DNA of 64,000 nucleotides, from positions 1 through 64,000 of the forward strand of contig NZ_JBIPKH010000009.1 in assembly GCF_044068625.1 (NCBI RefSeq). The letters run 5' to 3'. The position numbers and the translations under genes were made by a program. The DNA is from Desulfurivibrio sp044068625. Lineage in GTDB: Bacteria; Desulfobacterota; Desulfobulbia; Desulfobulbales; Desulfurivibrionaceae. Under the pieces are notes generated by a model. The model saw only the letters and a list, made by a program, of their open reading frames with translations, was not told the DNA's origin and searched no databases. Below, piece after piece: positions 43,019 through 52,150 of this stretch (positions are counted from its first letter, which is position 1; every line of letters begins with the position of its first letter).

Positions 43019-44177
43019 CGCGGGTTCGTTCCAGGAAATTACCGATCAGGCTGCTTAACCGTTTGTTGGGAATCAAGAAGGCGTCATGGCCGCAATCGGC
43101 TTTGATTTCACAAAAACTGACGTTGAGGCCGTTTTTCTTCAGGGCCCGCACCAACTCCTTGGACTGGTAGGTGGGGTAGAGCCAGTCCGAGGTGAAGGAG
43201 ACCACCAGGAAACGGGAACGGGCCGCGGCGAAGGCTTCCACCGCCGAGCCGGCTCCGCCCCGCCGTTCCAGATCAAAGTAATCGGCCGCCTTGGTTACGT
43301 AAAGAAAGGAGTTGGCGTCGAAGCGGGCCACAAACTTGCTGCCCTGATGGCGCAGGTAGCTCTCCACCTCGAAATCGATATCGAACTGGAAGGAGAAGGC
43401 ATCCTTCTCCTGGAGGCGGCGACCGAACTTGCGCCGCATCGCCTCGTCGGAAAGATAGGTGACATGGCCGATCATCCGGGCCACCGCCAGACCGGTATCG
43501 GGCTTGGGGCCGCCGTAGTAGTGGCCTTTGTTCCAGTTGGGGTCGGTCATGATCGCCTGGCGGGCGATCTCGTTGAAGGCGATGGCCAGGGCCGAATGGC
43601 GCATGGTGGTGGCCAGGGCGATCACCCCGGCCACCCGGTCGGGATAGCGCAGGCTCCACTCCAGGGCCTGCATCCCCCCTAAAGAGCCGCCCACCACCGC
43701 CAGCAGCTTCTCCACCCCCAGGTGATCCAGCAGTTTGCGCTGAACCGTGACCATATCCCCCACCGTGACCACCGGAAAATCCAGGCCGTAGGGCTTGCCG
43801 CTGGCGGGGTTGGTGGCGCAGGGGCCGGTGGTGCCGCCGCAACTGCCCAGGATGCTGGCGCAGATTACAAAATAGCGGTCGGTATCGATCCCCTTGCCCG
43901 GCCCCACCATATTCTCCCACCAGCCGGGCTTGGCGTCGGCCTTGCTGTAGTAGCCGGCCACATGGCAGTCGCCGGAGAGGGCGTGGAGCACCAGTACCGC
44001 GTTGTCCTTGGCGGGGGAGAGTTGGCCATAGGTTTCATAGGCCACCGTAACCGGGCCGATTTCGGCGCCGCTCTCCAGCACCAGGGCCTGGTTGGTCCCG
44101 CCGCCGAAGGTATAAAATTTCTTCTCCACGATGCCCACGGAAACATCATCGGCATCACGGGCGCTGTATTCACTCAT
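43002..44177 (-). CDS. metX: homoserine O-acetyltransferase
   Basis: A 391-residue alpha/beta hydrolase-fold enzyme that activates homoserine for sulfhydrylation. The nucleophile elbow is VVGGSLGGMQALEW. ASILGSCGGTTGP, NIGRLDANSFL-like segments (seen as FVARFDANSFLYVT) and the catalytic His in KADCGHDAFL are all present. It could use acetyl- or succinyl-CoA; the family name is kept. It is the second gene of the operon headed by the two-CW regulator, whose stop lies 26 nt upstream. Confidence 0.95.
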   Translation of the reverse strand: MSEYSARDADDVSVGIVEKKFYTFGGGTNQALVLESGAEIGPVTVAYETYGQLSPAKDNAVLVLHALSGDCHVAGYYSKADAKPGWWENMVGPGKGIDTDRYFVICASILGSCGGTTGPCATNPASGKPYGLDFPVVTVGDMVTVQRKLLDHLGVEKLLAVVGGSLGGMQALEWSLRYPDRVAGVIALATTMRHSALAIAFNEIARQAIMTDPNWNKGHYYGGPKPDTGLAVARMIGHVTYLSDEAMRRKFGRRLQEKDAFSFQFDIDFEVESYLRHQGSKFVARFDANSFLYVTKAADYFDLERRGGAGSAVEAFAAARSRFLVVSFTSDWLYPTYQSKELVRALKKNGLNVSFCEIKADCGHDAFLIPNKRLSSLIGNFLERTRDESRF

Positions 44178-44203
44178 CGCGGGTCGTTTCCGGAAAGTCT
44201 TGC

Positions 44204-44581
44204 TTAGAGCAGCGGCGCCATCACTTCACATTGCTTGCAGACCACCATCTTCTCCTTCCAGTTCTTGCGGGCGTTGCACTCGCAGATGGTGCCGTTGATA
44301 AACCAGCACATCTTGCCGGCCCGAAACTCCCAGGCCGGGCAGTTACGCTTGCGGGAAGGGGGGCATTTCTTGATGGTCCAGCAGGCCTTGGGCGGCTTCT
44401 CGTGCAGTTCCCGCTGGCGGGAAACCAGAAAATACATCTGGCGCTCCACGTGGGGCGGGATGGAGCGCCAACCCTGCTCGTAGCTGTGGATCGCCTTGAT
44501 GGAGGTTCCCAGCAGTTCGGCGATCTCCTTCTGGGTTTTTTGCAGTTTTTTCCTGATTTTGAAAAAATCGCTGCTCTCCAT
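44204..44581 (-). CDS. XRE-type regulator with two-CW cysteine domain
   Basis: A 125-residue protein. Residues 1-56 are an XRE-like helix-turn-helix (FFKIRKKLQKTQKEIAELLG, TSIKAIHSYEQGWRSIPPHV). Residues 67-118 hold eight cysteines (67, 73, 81, 92, 100, 102, 115, 118), with Cys-Trp at 67-68 and 92-93, the pattern of the two-CW domain. Eight cysteines suggest zinc or iron-sulfur binding, hence a redox- or metal-sensing regulator. It heads the metX-metW-cysK-Trm112 operon. Whether it controls this operon is inference. Confidence 0.85.
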   Translation of the reverse strand: MESSDFFKIRKKLQKTQKEIAELLGTSIKAIHSYEQGWRSIPPHVERQMYFLVSRQRELHEKPPKACWTIKKCPPSRKRNCPAWEFRAGKMCWFINGTICECNARKNWKEKMVVCKQCEVMAPLL

Positions 44582-44770
44582 GATTCACCTCATGATCAAT
44601 GGCTGGGGTTGTGGTCGGATTTATCGCTTGCCGTCCGTTTTTATTCATTGTGGGCTGCCGTCGGACCGCCGTGACATGGTGGTAGCTCGAATTTCGACCA
44701 GCGGCGGCCCTACTATACCACTTATGGGACAAGAAAGAAGCAATATTCGGTCAGCCGACCATGGGGGAAG

Positions 44771-46309
44771 CTATTTTTTGATCTCCAGGCGGCGGTACTG
44801 GACCGCTTCCGCCACGTGGGCGGTGGTCAGGTCGGCGCTGGCGGCCAGATCGGCGATGGTGCGGGCGATCTTCAGGATTCGGTGATAGGCCCGGGCGGAA
44901 AGGCCGAAGCGGCGCACCGCCTCCTCCAGCAGCCGGTGGGCGGCCGAATCCACCCGGCAGTGGCGCTCCAGGTCGCGGGGGTTCATCCGGCTGTTGTGGA
45001 AGGTGGTTTTGCGGCGGGGAAAACGGCGGCGCTGAATGGCGTGGGCCGCCGCCACCCGCCGGCGGATGGTGGCCGATGACTCCCCGGGGGTGTGGTCGGT
45101 CATCTCCTGGAACTTGACCGGGGTAACCTCCAGATAGAGATCGATGCGATCCAGCAGCGGCCCGGAAAGGCGGTGGCGGTAGCGCTGGATCTGGGCCGGG
45201 GTACAGTGGCACTCATGCTGCTCGTTGCCGGGGTAGTGGCCGCAGGGGCAAGGGTTGAGGGCCGCCACCAGCATGAAGTCAGCCGGGAAAATCAGGCTCT
45301 GCCGGGAGCGGGCGATGGTGACCCGGCCATCCTCCAGGGGCTGGCGCAGGCTCTCCAGCACATTCTTGCGGAACTCCGGCAACTCATCCAGAAACAGCAC
45401 CCCCTTGTGGGCCAGGGAGACCTGGCCTGGCCGGGGCCATTGGCCGCCGCCGCCGATCAGGCCGGCGTCGGAGATGGTATGATGGGGAGCTTGAAAGGGG
45501 CGCCGGCGCAGGAGTCCGAAGCCCGGGGGCAGTTCCCCGGCCACGCTGTAGATCCGGGTGGTTTCCAGGGCCTCCTCGAAGGAGAGTTCGGGCATGATGG
45601 TGGGCAGTCGGCGGGCCAGCATGGTCTTGCCGGTTCCGGGAGGGCCCTGCAGCAGGATATTGTGCTGGCCGGCGGCGGCGATCTCCAGGGCCCGTTTAAC
45701 ATATTCCTGGCCCCGGACCTCGGCGAAATCCACCTCATAATCAGGCTGCTCCGTCCCCGGGGCGTCCGGTTCAGGCGGGGTGGGCAGTTCAGGCTCGCGC
45801 AGGCCCCGCAGAATATCCACCGCCTCCCCCAGGGAGGAGACCGCCGCCAGTTTGACCCCGGCAACCATCATCGCTTCCGCGGCGTTGGCCCGGGGGACCA
45901 TCACCGTTGCCACCCCGGCCTGGCGGGCGGCCAGCACCATGGGCAGCACCCCCGGGGTGGGGCGCAGGGTGCCATCCAGGGAGAGTTCGCCGATCAGGCA
46001 CCAGGGGGCGATTTGGCTTGGGGAGATCAGTTCGGCGGCGGCGAGAATTCCCACCGCGATGGGAAGATCATAGCCGGTTCCCGCCTTTTTCAGGTCGGCT
46101 GGAGCCAGGTTAATGGTGATTCGCCGGTTGGGAAACTCGTAGCCGCTGTTGCGGATCGCCGCCCGGACCCGCTCCTTGCTCTCCCGGACCGCTCCTTCGG
46201 CCAGGCCGACGGTGGTGAAAACCGGCAACCCCCGGGCGATATCCACCTCCACATCCACCAGCAGCCCTTCCACCCCCACCACCGCCCCGCTTTTCACCCT
46301 GGCCAGCAT
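44771..46309 (-). CDS. yifB: YifB/ComM-family Mg-chelatase-like ATPase
   Basis: A 512-residue AAA+ protein. An N-terminal ChlI-type domain (VDVEVDIARGLPVFTTVGLA, INLAPADLKKAGTGYDLPIA) precedes the P-loop GPPGTGKTMLARRLP. The Mg-chelatase core follows (FQAPHHTISDAGLIGGGGQW, HKGVLFLDELPEF, LVAALNPCPCGHY), and a C-terminal region with RAYHRILKIARTIADL closes it. ComM homologues are hexameric helicases that drive branch migration during natural transformation. Length is standard. Monocistronic. Confidence 0.96.
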   Translation of the reverse strand: MLARVKSGAVVGVEGLLVDVEVDIARGLPVFTTVGLAEGAVRESKERVRAAIRNSGYEFPNRRITINLAPADLKKAGTGYDLPIAVGILAAAELISPSQIAPWCLIGELSLDGTLRPTPGVLPMVLAARQAGVATVMVPRANAAEAMMVAGVKLAAVSSLGEAVDILRGLREPELPTPPEPDAPGTEQPDYEVDFAEVRGQEYVKRALEIAAAGQHNILLQGPPGTGKTMLARRLPTIMPELSFEEALETTRIYSVAGELPPGFGLLRRRPFQAPHHTISDAGLIGGGGQWPRPGQVSLAHKGVLFLDELPEFRKNVLESLRQPLEDGRVTIARSRQSLIFPADFMLVAALNPCPCGHYPGNEQHECHCTPAQIQRYRHRLSGPLLDRIDLYLEVTPVKFQEMTDHTPGESSATIRRRVAAAHAIQRRRFPRRKTTFHNSRMNPRDLERHCRVDSAAHRLLEEAVRRFGLSARAYHRILKIARTIADLAASADLTTAHVAEAVQYRRLEIKK

Positions 46310-46335
46310 CTGTTCCTCTCTTCGATTGAATATCG

Positions 46336-46490
46336 TCAGCGATCACCGGGCTGTCGCCGTCGGGGTTTCGCTCATTCTCGGCGGGCATCCTGCCCGCCTG
46401 CGAGGCGCCTGCGGCCTCCTGGGCGTCCATGCCCCCGGCCGCAGGCGAAACCCGCTGCAACCCCGACGGCGACAGCCCGGTGATCGCTGA
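46336..46490. repeat. 155-bp element with perfect 32-bp inverted repeats
   Basis: A 32-bp arm at 46336-46367, beginning TCAGCGATCACCGGGCTGTC, is repeated exactly in inverse at 46459-46490. The 91-bp interior holds smaller dyads: GGCGGGCA/TGCCCGCC near 46382, and CGCCTGCGGCC/GGCCGCAGGCG around 46408-46449. No coding frame is convincing. It fills almost the whole gap between the ABC permease and yifB, both on the minus strand. It could be a MITE-like or REP-like element that also stops transcription. No clear target-site duplication is visible. Confidence 0.75.
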
Positions 46491-46497
46491 CCAATGG

Positions 46498-48156
46498 TCA
46501 GGAGAGGGTATCCAGTGCCTTGACCCCTTTCAAGAAAAAAAAGAGGGCGACGGCAAAAGCCAGTAAGGCGGCGACCACCAAACCGGCCACGGGCAGCAGC
46601 AGATCGCCGCCGTTCAGCACTCCGTGGTGCAGCCAGCGCCGGACCACTCGCCAGGCCGGCCAGGCCGCCCCGAAGATCAGTGTCACCTCAAAGGTTAGGG
46701 CGGTGAGCAGGAAAAGCACCGCTCCCCAGCCCCCCAGGGTGGCGGCCCGGTTTTCCGCCTTGAAATCGGCATAGATCGCCCCGAAACCCACCGCCATGGC
46801 CAGCACCGCCCAGGTCAGGGGCAGGATCAGGGCCACCGAGATCCACCAGATCGGTCCGGCCACCCCCAGCAGATGGTTGGAGAGCAGAATCAAGAGCAGG
46901 GCCAGCAGGGTGAAGGGGGCCAGGTAGAAGAGAAATTTGCGCAGCAGGTAGTTCCGCATGCTTAAAGGGGAGCTTTGCAGCAGGACGATCGCCCCGCCCT
47001 CGGCGCTGATCGAAGGGTAGACGAAGCGGGCCGCCAGGGAGGCGCAGACAAACCCGGTGAGGCCGATATTGAGAAAGGCGATCAGGTTGGCCAGGTACTC
47101 CTCTCGAATAAAGGCCCGATCCAGGGGCAGAATCTTGAAGTTGTAGAGATAGACGATGATCAGGGCCCCCACCATGAAGAGCTGGGCCCATTCGGTGGAG
47201 TCGCGTAGAAAGGTTTTGGCCTCCTTGTGGAACAGGGAGTACCAGGGGCGGGGGCGATAGTCGGCGGCGGTCGCTCCGAAACGGCTGCCGCCGCCGAAGG
47301 ACTCATAGGCCTTGCTGTAGCCCCGGAAAAACCAGCGGCTCATGGCCCCCTCCCCGAGAATAAACAGGGCGATGGGGGTGACGACCAGCAGGGCCAGCAG
47401 CAGCAGGTCCAGCTCCCGGTCCAGCAGGTAGAGCGAAAGCAGGTTGGCGGCCCAGGCCGCCGGGATGTAGGGGGCCGCCGGGGTGGCAACGGCGGAGAGG
47501 TACTCGACGAAGTGGCCGTAGTTGTCCGGGTTGACCAGCTCCTCGGGGCGCAGCAGCCGGAACATCAGGTAGATCAGGACCCCGAAGCAGATCGAAAGGT
47601 AGAGGATGATATCCTTGGTCCGGCGGGCCGGGAAGAGGTTGACCAGAATAATGGTGGCCAGCAGGCCGGTGCCGGTGGCGGCCAGGATCACCCCCAGCAG
47701 GCTCACCGGCAGCAGCGGCCAGTACCAGGGGCCGGCCCCGAAGACCCGGCCGTAGGCCAGCAGCACCGGCAGCATGAAGAGAAAGAGCATCCAGCCGGTG
47801 TAAAGGGAGGTGGAGAGGTAGCGCAGGGCGAAGAGGCGGGCGGGATGCTGGGGGGCGGCAAAGAGGATCTCGTTGTCCTTGGAGAGAAAAATGGTGGAGA
47901 CCGCCGCCACCATGCAGGAGAAGATCACCATGGCGAAGAGGATGATCCAGGTCATCTCAAAAATCTTGAGGCTGAGGATGATCCCCAGCTCGCTCTGCTC
48001 CTGAAAATAGCCCACCACCCTTAGCGAGATCAGGTGGATGACCACCGCCACCCCCAGGCTGAAAAGGATGATCCCCAGGCCGCGCGGGCTTACGCGGCCG
48101 CCGGGCAGGAAGCGGTTGCGGGTGGCCAGGAGCAAGGGGGTGAGCAGGTGGCGCAT
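46498..48156 (-). CDS. ABC-2-like transporter permease
   Basis: A 552-residue membrane protein with about 12-14 helices, for example GIILFSLGVAVVIHLISLRV, EMTWIILFAMVIFSCMVAAV and VSLLGVILAATGTGLLATII. The helices are arranged as in the large bacterial ABC-2-type permeases. A cytoplasmic loop (YSLFHKEAKTFLRDSTEWAQ) contains the E-K-T-F-L-R-D segment that contacts the ATPase in this class. Its ATPase is almost certainly the one at 49386, from which it is separated by a receiver-PAS gene. The cargo is unknown. Stop is 8 nt from the palindromic element. Confidence 0.85.
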   Translation of the reverse strand: MRHLLTPLLLATRNRFLPGGRVSPRGLGIILFSLGVAVVIHLISLRVVGYFQEQSELGIILSLKIFEMTWIILFAMVIFSCMVAAVSTIFLSKDNEILFAAPQHPARLFALRYLSTSLYTGWMLFLFMLPVLLAYGRVFGAGPWYWPLLPVSLLGVILAATGTGLLATIILVNLFPARRTKDIILYLSICFGVLIYLMFRLLRPEELVNPDNYGHFVEYLSAVATPAAPYIPAAWAANLLSLYLLDRELDLLLLALLVVTPIALFILGEGAMSRWFFRGYSKAYESFGGGSRFGATAADYRPRPWYSLFHKEAKTFLRDSTEWAQLFMVGALIIVYLYNFKILPLDRAFIREEYLANLIAFLNIGLTGFVCASLAARFVYPSISAEGGAIVLLQSSPLSMRNYLLRKFLFYLAPFTLLALLLILLSNHLLGVAGPIWWISVALILPLTWAVLAMAVGFGAIYADFKAENRAATLGGWGAVLFLLTALTFEVTLIFGAAWPAWRVVRRWLHHGVLNGGDLLLPVAGLVVAALLAFAVALFFFLKGVKALDTLS

Positions 48157-48206
48157 GATGATCGGCAGAGTCCTGGTTTAGGTATCGGGCGGCAGCCAGG
48201 CCCCTT

Positions 48207-49331
48207 TTAGTGGAGCAGCAGGATCAGCTCGCCCGAGGGCATAAGAGCGCAGCGGCAGCGGTCGCCGCCGATGGCGAGATCCTCGGCTTGCCCTCCCTGC
48301 TGGACCTGCTGGAGCAGGTTGGTGAGCGCCTGGTCAGCGTGGGGCCACAGTTGCCGGGGGGTGCGGCCGATCAGCTGGTCCGGAGCCAGGTTAAACTGAT
48401 CGGCGGCGGCCCGGTTGGCGGCGATCACCGTGAAATTGTCGGGGCCGCTCTTCTCCAGCAACAGGGCCCCGCCGGGCATTTCGTTAAACAGGGCCTGCCA
48501 GCGTTGATTGCCGGCGGCGATGGTACGGGCGGCGATAATTTTGGCGCTCTGGTCCTGGATCATCACCACGATCACCCTTTGCTTGCCCACTTCCAGGGGC
48601 AGGCATTTCAGGGTGACGAAATAGCCGTTGAGGTTCAAGGGTGGATCGTTGTCGATCCGGTGGGGCTCTTTATCCGCGCTCCGGTCGAGCAGCTGCAGGC
48701 CATGGCGGACGGCGGCCCGGTCGCTTTCGGCAAAGAGGGCGGTGAAATCCCGGGTCAGCAGCAGCTCCTCCGCCACCCCGGCCAGCAGGATGGCGGCTCG
48801 GTTGGCGTAGATTATCCGGTGTTCCCGATCCAGGCCCAGCACCCCCTCGTCCAGATCCTCGACAATGTCGGCGTAATAGTTGCGCGAGTTGAGCAGCTCG
48901 CTGGTGATTTCCCCGCTGTGATCCTGGTTAAGCCCCAGGGTGAGGTCCACCTCGTAGAGGCTGTCGCTCTTGCGCTGGCCGGCCCGCTCCAGAATCTCCC
49001 GCAGGCGCTCCTTGATGGCGGATGTTTTACCCTTGGCGATGCAGGCATCGGCCTCGCAGACGCCGGAATCCTCCCCGGCCTCCTCGGCGGCGATGATGAT
49101 GGTGAAGCATTGCCGGAGGCGGGGGAGGTCGCGGATGATTCGACAGAGTTTGTCGCCGCCGATATTGGGGGTCAGCAGGTCGGTGATCACCACGTCCGGG
49201 GTGAACTGATCCAGCAGGTGCAGGGCCGAGAGGCCGTCGGCGGCGGTGCTGGTTTCATACCCCAACTCATCCAGAAAGGAGGTCAGGGCCAGCAAGTTCA
49301 TCGGATTGTTGTCCACCAGCAGAATTTTCAT
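48207..49331 (-). CDS. receiver-PAS-PAS protein without output domain
   Basis: A 374-residue protein. An N-terminal receiver domain (MKILLVDNNPMNLLALTSFL) has phosphoacceptor Asp51 (VVITDLLTPNIGG); the acidic pair has only Asp7. A PAS domain (ILDEGVL-like DLDEGVLGLDREHRIIYANR) follows at about 135-200 and a second PAS (FNEMPGGALLLEKSGPDNFT) at about 260-340. There is no kinase, DNA-binding, GGDEF or EAL domain. It ends CRCALMPSGELILLLH, so its output is by protein contact. ATG 49331 is chosen over GTG 49337. Gaps of 54 nt to the ATPase and 50 nt to the permease place it inside the ABC operon. Confidence 0.88.
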   Translation of the reverse strand: MKILLVDNNPMNLLALTSFLDELGYETSTAADGLSALHLLDQFTPDVVITDLLTPNIGGDKLCRIIRDLPRLRQCFTIIIAAEEAGEDSGVCEADACIAKGKTSAIKERLREILERAGQRKSDSLYEVDLTLGLNQDHSGEITSELLNSRNYYADIVEDLDEGVLGLDREHRIIYANRAAILLAGVAEELLLTRDFTALFAESDRAAVRHGLQLLDRSADKEPHRIDNDPPLNLNGYFVTLKCLPLEVGKQRVIVVMIQDQSAKIIAARTIAAGNQRWQALFNEMPGGALLLEKSGPDNFTVIAANRAAADQFNLAPDQLIGRTPRQLWPHADQALTNLLQQVQQGGQAEDLAIGGDRCRCALMPSGELILLLH

Positions 49332-49385
49332 GGCCACGCGCCCCCGTTGTCGATTGTCGCATTATGGACCACCGGGGCGGGCTTG

Positions 49386-50192
49386 TCAATCGGCGGGGGC
49401 GGAGCGCAGGGCCTCGATCACCGCCTGGAGTTCATGGGAGCCGGTCAACTCCAGGAAAATATCCTCCAGATCACCGTCCCGGCCGCCGGCCCGGGCCCGC
49501 AGTTCGGCCATGTCCCCCAGGGCGTGGAGCCGGCCGCCGACGATGATCCCGATCCGGTGGCAGAGCTCTTCCGCCACCTCCAGGGAGTGGGTGGAGAGAA
49601 AGATGGTCCGGCCCGCCGCCGCGTGCTGTTTGAACAGCTCCTTGACCAGCCGGGCGCTTTTGGGGTCCAGGCCCACCATGGGTTCATCGACCACGATCAG
49701 GGGCGGGGTCAGCATGAAGGCGGCGGTGATGATCAGCTTTTGCCGCATGCCGTGGGAGTAGCTTTCGATCAGGTGGTCCTGCCAGTCGTTCAGATCGAAA
49801 AGACCCAGCAGGCGGGGTACGGTGCCCAGAAAGTCGGCGGCGGGCAGGTGGTAGAGACCGGCCATGAACTGCAGGAACTCCTGGCCGGTCAGTTTCTCGT
49901 AGAGAAAGGGGCGATCGGGGATATAGCCGGTATCCTGCTTGCAAAGGGTGGGGAAAACGGCCAGATCGTGGCCGTTGATGATGATCGAACCGCTGTCGGG
50001 CTTGAGCAGGCCGGCCAGCATCCGGATGGTGGTGGTCTTGCCGGCTCCGTTGGGACCTAAAAAGCCGAAAATCTCCCCCCGGCCCACGGTGAGGGAGAGA
50101 TCGGCCACCGCCTGGTGGTCGCCGAACCGTTTGTTGAGGCCGGCAACCTGGAGAATGGGGGCGGGTTGCGGTCGCGAGTGCTGGTCGTTCAT
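49386..50192 (-). CDS. ABC transporter ATP-binding protein
   Basis: A 268-residue nucleotide-binding subunit. Walker A is GPNGAGKTTTIRML, the signature SYSHGMRQKL, Walker B LIVVDEPMVGLDP, and the H-loop LSTHSLE. It is of the CcmA/NatA type used with ABC-2 permeases. The C terminus (GGRDGDLEDIFLELTG) is normal. ATG 50192 lies 10 nt after the MoeA-like stop, with no distinct promoter, so it looks transcribed with the molybdopterin genes. Its probable permease is at 46498. Confidence 0.94.
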   Translation of the reverse strand: MNDQHSRPQPAPILQVAGLNKRFGDHQAVADLSLTVGRGEIFGFLGPNGAGKTTTIRMLAGLLKPDSGSIIINGHDLAVFPTLCKQDTGYIPDRPFLYEKLTGQEFLQFMAGLYHLPAADFLGTVPRLLGLFDLNDWQDHLIESYSHGMRQKLIITAAFMLTPPLIVVDEPMVGLDPKSARLVKELFKQHAAAGRTIFLSTHSLEVAEELCHRIGIIVGGRLHALGDMAELRARAGGRDGDLEDIFLELTGSHELQAVIEALRSAPAD

Positions 50193-50202
50193 GGCGGTCG
50201 GC

Positions 50203-52131
50203 CTAGCCCTGGTGGTACATGGAACGGCCGCAATCGCTGAGATCGTAGCCCCCCAGTTGCTCCACCGTGGTCCTGAACTCCTGGTTTTCCCGGAGCATGG
50301 CCAGCAGGGCGGCCACCTTGCGGTCGGCGGCAAAAGCGGTGGGGACGATCAGATCGTAGCGCTCCCTGGCCACCGGCACAAAATCGAGATCCAGGGCCCG
50401 GGCCGCCGCCAGAATCCCCAGGCCGGTATCGGCGTTGCCGCCGGCCACTGCCGAGGCCACGGTCATATGGGTGTACTCCTCCCGCTGGTAACCTTTTACC
50501 TCTTCGGGACCGATGCCCAGCTTTTTCAGGTTGAGATCGGTGAGAATCCGGGTGCCGGCCCCCCGCTGGCGGTTGATAAAGGTGATATCGTCGCGCCGCA
50601 GATCGGCAAAACCGGCGATCCCCTTGGGGTTGCCCTTGGCCACCAGCAGGCCCTGTTGGCGCCAGGCCAGATTGATCAGGGTCAGGGGAAGATCGGGCAG
50701 TATCTTGCGGATGAATGGCACGTTGTATTCCCCGCTGGCCTCGTCGATCAGGTGGGTGCCGGCCAGGTGGGCCTCGCCCCGCTTGATCGCCATGATCCCC
50801 CCCATGCTGCCCACGTGGGAGGAGGAGAGCCGGACCAGGGGGCGGTGGCGGTGAAGCAGGTTGGCCAGCACATCGAGAATGTTGTCGTGGCTGCCGATGA
50901 ACACCAGGGTGTTGTCGATCTCGGCCAGCGAGCGCAACAGTTCAATCCGCACCAGTTCTCCCGCCCCGATCCCTTCGCTGCCGGCCGGCACCGTCAGAAT
51001 GCCGTCGGCCTGGACCAGGGTCATCACCGCCCCGGCGCCATGGCCGGTGGGAGTGGCGATCAGTTTGTCGCCCACCTGCCCCAGCTTGACCCGGACAAAA
51101 TCGATGGTACCCAGTTTGGAGGACAGGGGGCGGGAGATGGTGGCCCGGACCACCGGCTCCGGCTCCCGATCCCGCCCCAGCCTTCGCTCCACCAGCTCCT
51201 TGCCGAAAAGTCGCAGGGTCAGCACCGCCGACACCGGGTAACCGGGCAGGCCGATCACCGGCTTGCCATTGACGATGGCCAGAATCACCGGCTTGCCGGG
51301 TTTGATGTTGACCCCATGCACAATGACCTGACCCAGTTCGGCCAGGACCTGGGCGGTATAATCGCGGCTGCCGGCCGAGGCCCCGGCGTTGATCACCACG
51401 ATATCGCAGCCATCCTGTTGGGTGGCGGCGGCGATGGCTCGGCGCAGCAGTTCGGGCTCGTCGGCCACGATGGCATGCCGGCGGGCATAGGCCCCCCATT
51501 CGGTGAGATAGCCGGCCAGGATCCGGCTGTTGAATTCGATGATATTGCCTGGCTTCAACGCCTGGCCGGGCTGGACAATCTCGCTGCCGGTGGGGATGAT
51601 CGTCACCGCCGGCGGCACCAGGACCTCCACCTGGACGACCCCGGTGGCCAGCAGCGCGCCCAGGTCGATGGGCCGGATCACATGGTTTTCCGGGAGCAGC
51701 AGCTCGCTGATCACAATATCCTCCCCGATGGTCCGGACATGCTGCCAGGGCGGGACCGAGGCGATAATTTCCACCATGCCGTCGGGCAGGTAGTGGAGAT
51801 CCTCGATCATGATCACCGCGTTGGTGCCGGCAGGCAGGGCGTTGCCGGTGTTGACCGCCACGAATTGCTCGGGGGACAAGTGTTTGGGCCGGGCCTCGCT
51901 GGCCCCGATGGTGGCCCGGAAATCGACGGCGATTCCGTCCATGGCCGCGCTGTTGTAGAAGGGGGCCGAGCGGGGGGCGTAAACCGCCCGGGCGGTGATC
52001 CGGCCCAGGGCCTCATCCACCTTGATCGACTCACTTTGGGGGGCGAGACAGCCGTTCTGGTCCAGGGCCTGGTGCCAGCGGGCCATGGCCTCTTCCAGGG
52101 GCAGATTGTCCACATAGATGTTACGTCGCAT
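50203..52131 (-). CDS. MoeA-like protein fused to a periplasmic-binding-type domain
   Basis: A 642-residue cytoplasmic protein. Residues about 1-405 are MoeA-like: YNSAAMDGIAVDFRATIG, IPTGSEIVQPGQALKPGNII, INAGASAGSRDYTAQVL, VIGLPGYPVSAVL. Residues about 415-640 (TLVFIGSHDNILDVLANLLH ... FINRQRGAGTRILTDLNLKK ... DTGLGILAAARALDLDFVPV) are a substrate-binding-protein domain of the LysR/molybdate-binding class. The MoeA part inserts Mo or W into molybdopterin; the binding domain may sense or present the oxyanion. In the family's second loop, the usual SGGSS-type stretch reads INAGASAG. It lies 19 nt after the stand-alone moeA and in the formate dehydrogenase operon. Confidence 0.9.
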   Translation of the reverse strand: MRRNIYVDNLPLEEAMARWHQALDQNGCLAPQSESIKVDEALGRITARAVYAPRSAPFYNSAAMDGIAVDFRATIGASEARPKHLSPEQFVAVNTGNALPAGTNAVIMIEDLHYLPDGMVEIIASVPPWQHVRTIGEDIVISELLLPENHVIRPIDLGALLATGVVQVEVLVPPAVTIIPTGSEIVQPGQALKPGNIIEFNSRILAGYLTEWGAYARRHAIVADEPELLRRAIAAATQQDGCDIVVINAGASAGSRDYTAQVLAELGQVIVHGVNIKPGKPVILAIVNGKPVIGLPGYPVSAVLTLRLFGKELVERRLGRDREPEPVVRATISRPLSSKLGTIDFVRVKLGQVGDKLIATPTGHGAGAVMTLVQADGILTVPAGSEGIGAGELVRIELLRSLAEIDNTLVFIGSHDNILDVLANLLHRHRPLVRLSSSHVGSMGGIMAIKRGEAHLAGTHLIDEASGEYNVPFIRKILPDLPLTLINLAWRQQGLLVAKGNPKGIAGFADLRRDDITFINRQRGAGTRILTDLNLKKLGIGPEEVKGYQREEYTHMTVASAVAGGNADTGLGILAAARALDLDFVPVARERYDLIVPTAFAADRKVAALLAMLRENQEFRTTVEQLGGYDLSDCGRSMYHQG

Positions 52132-52150
52132 GGCGAGTATTCCTTACGGT

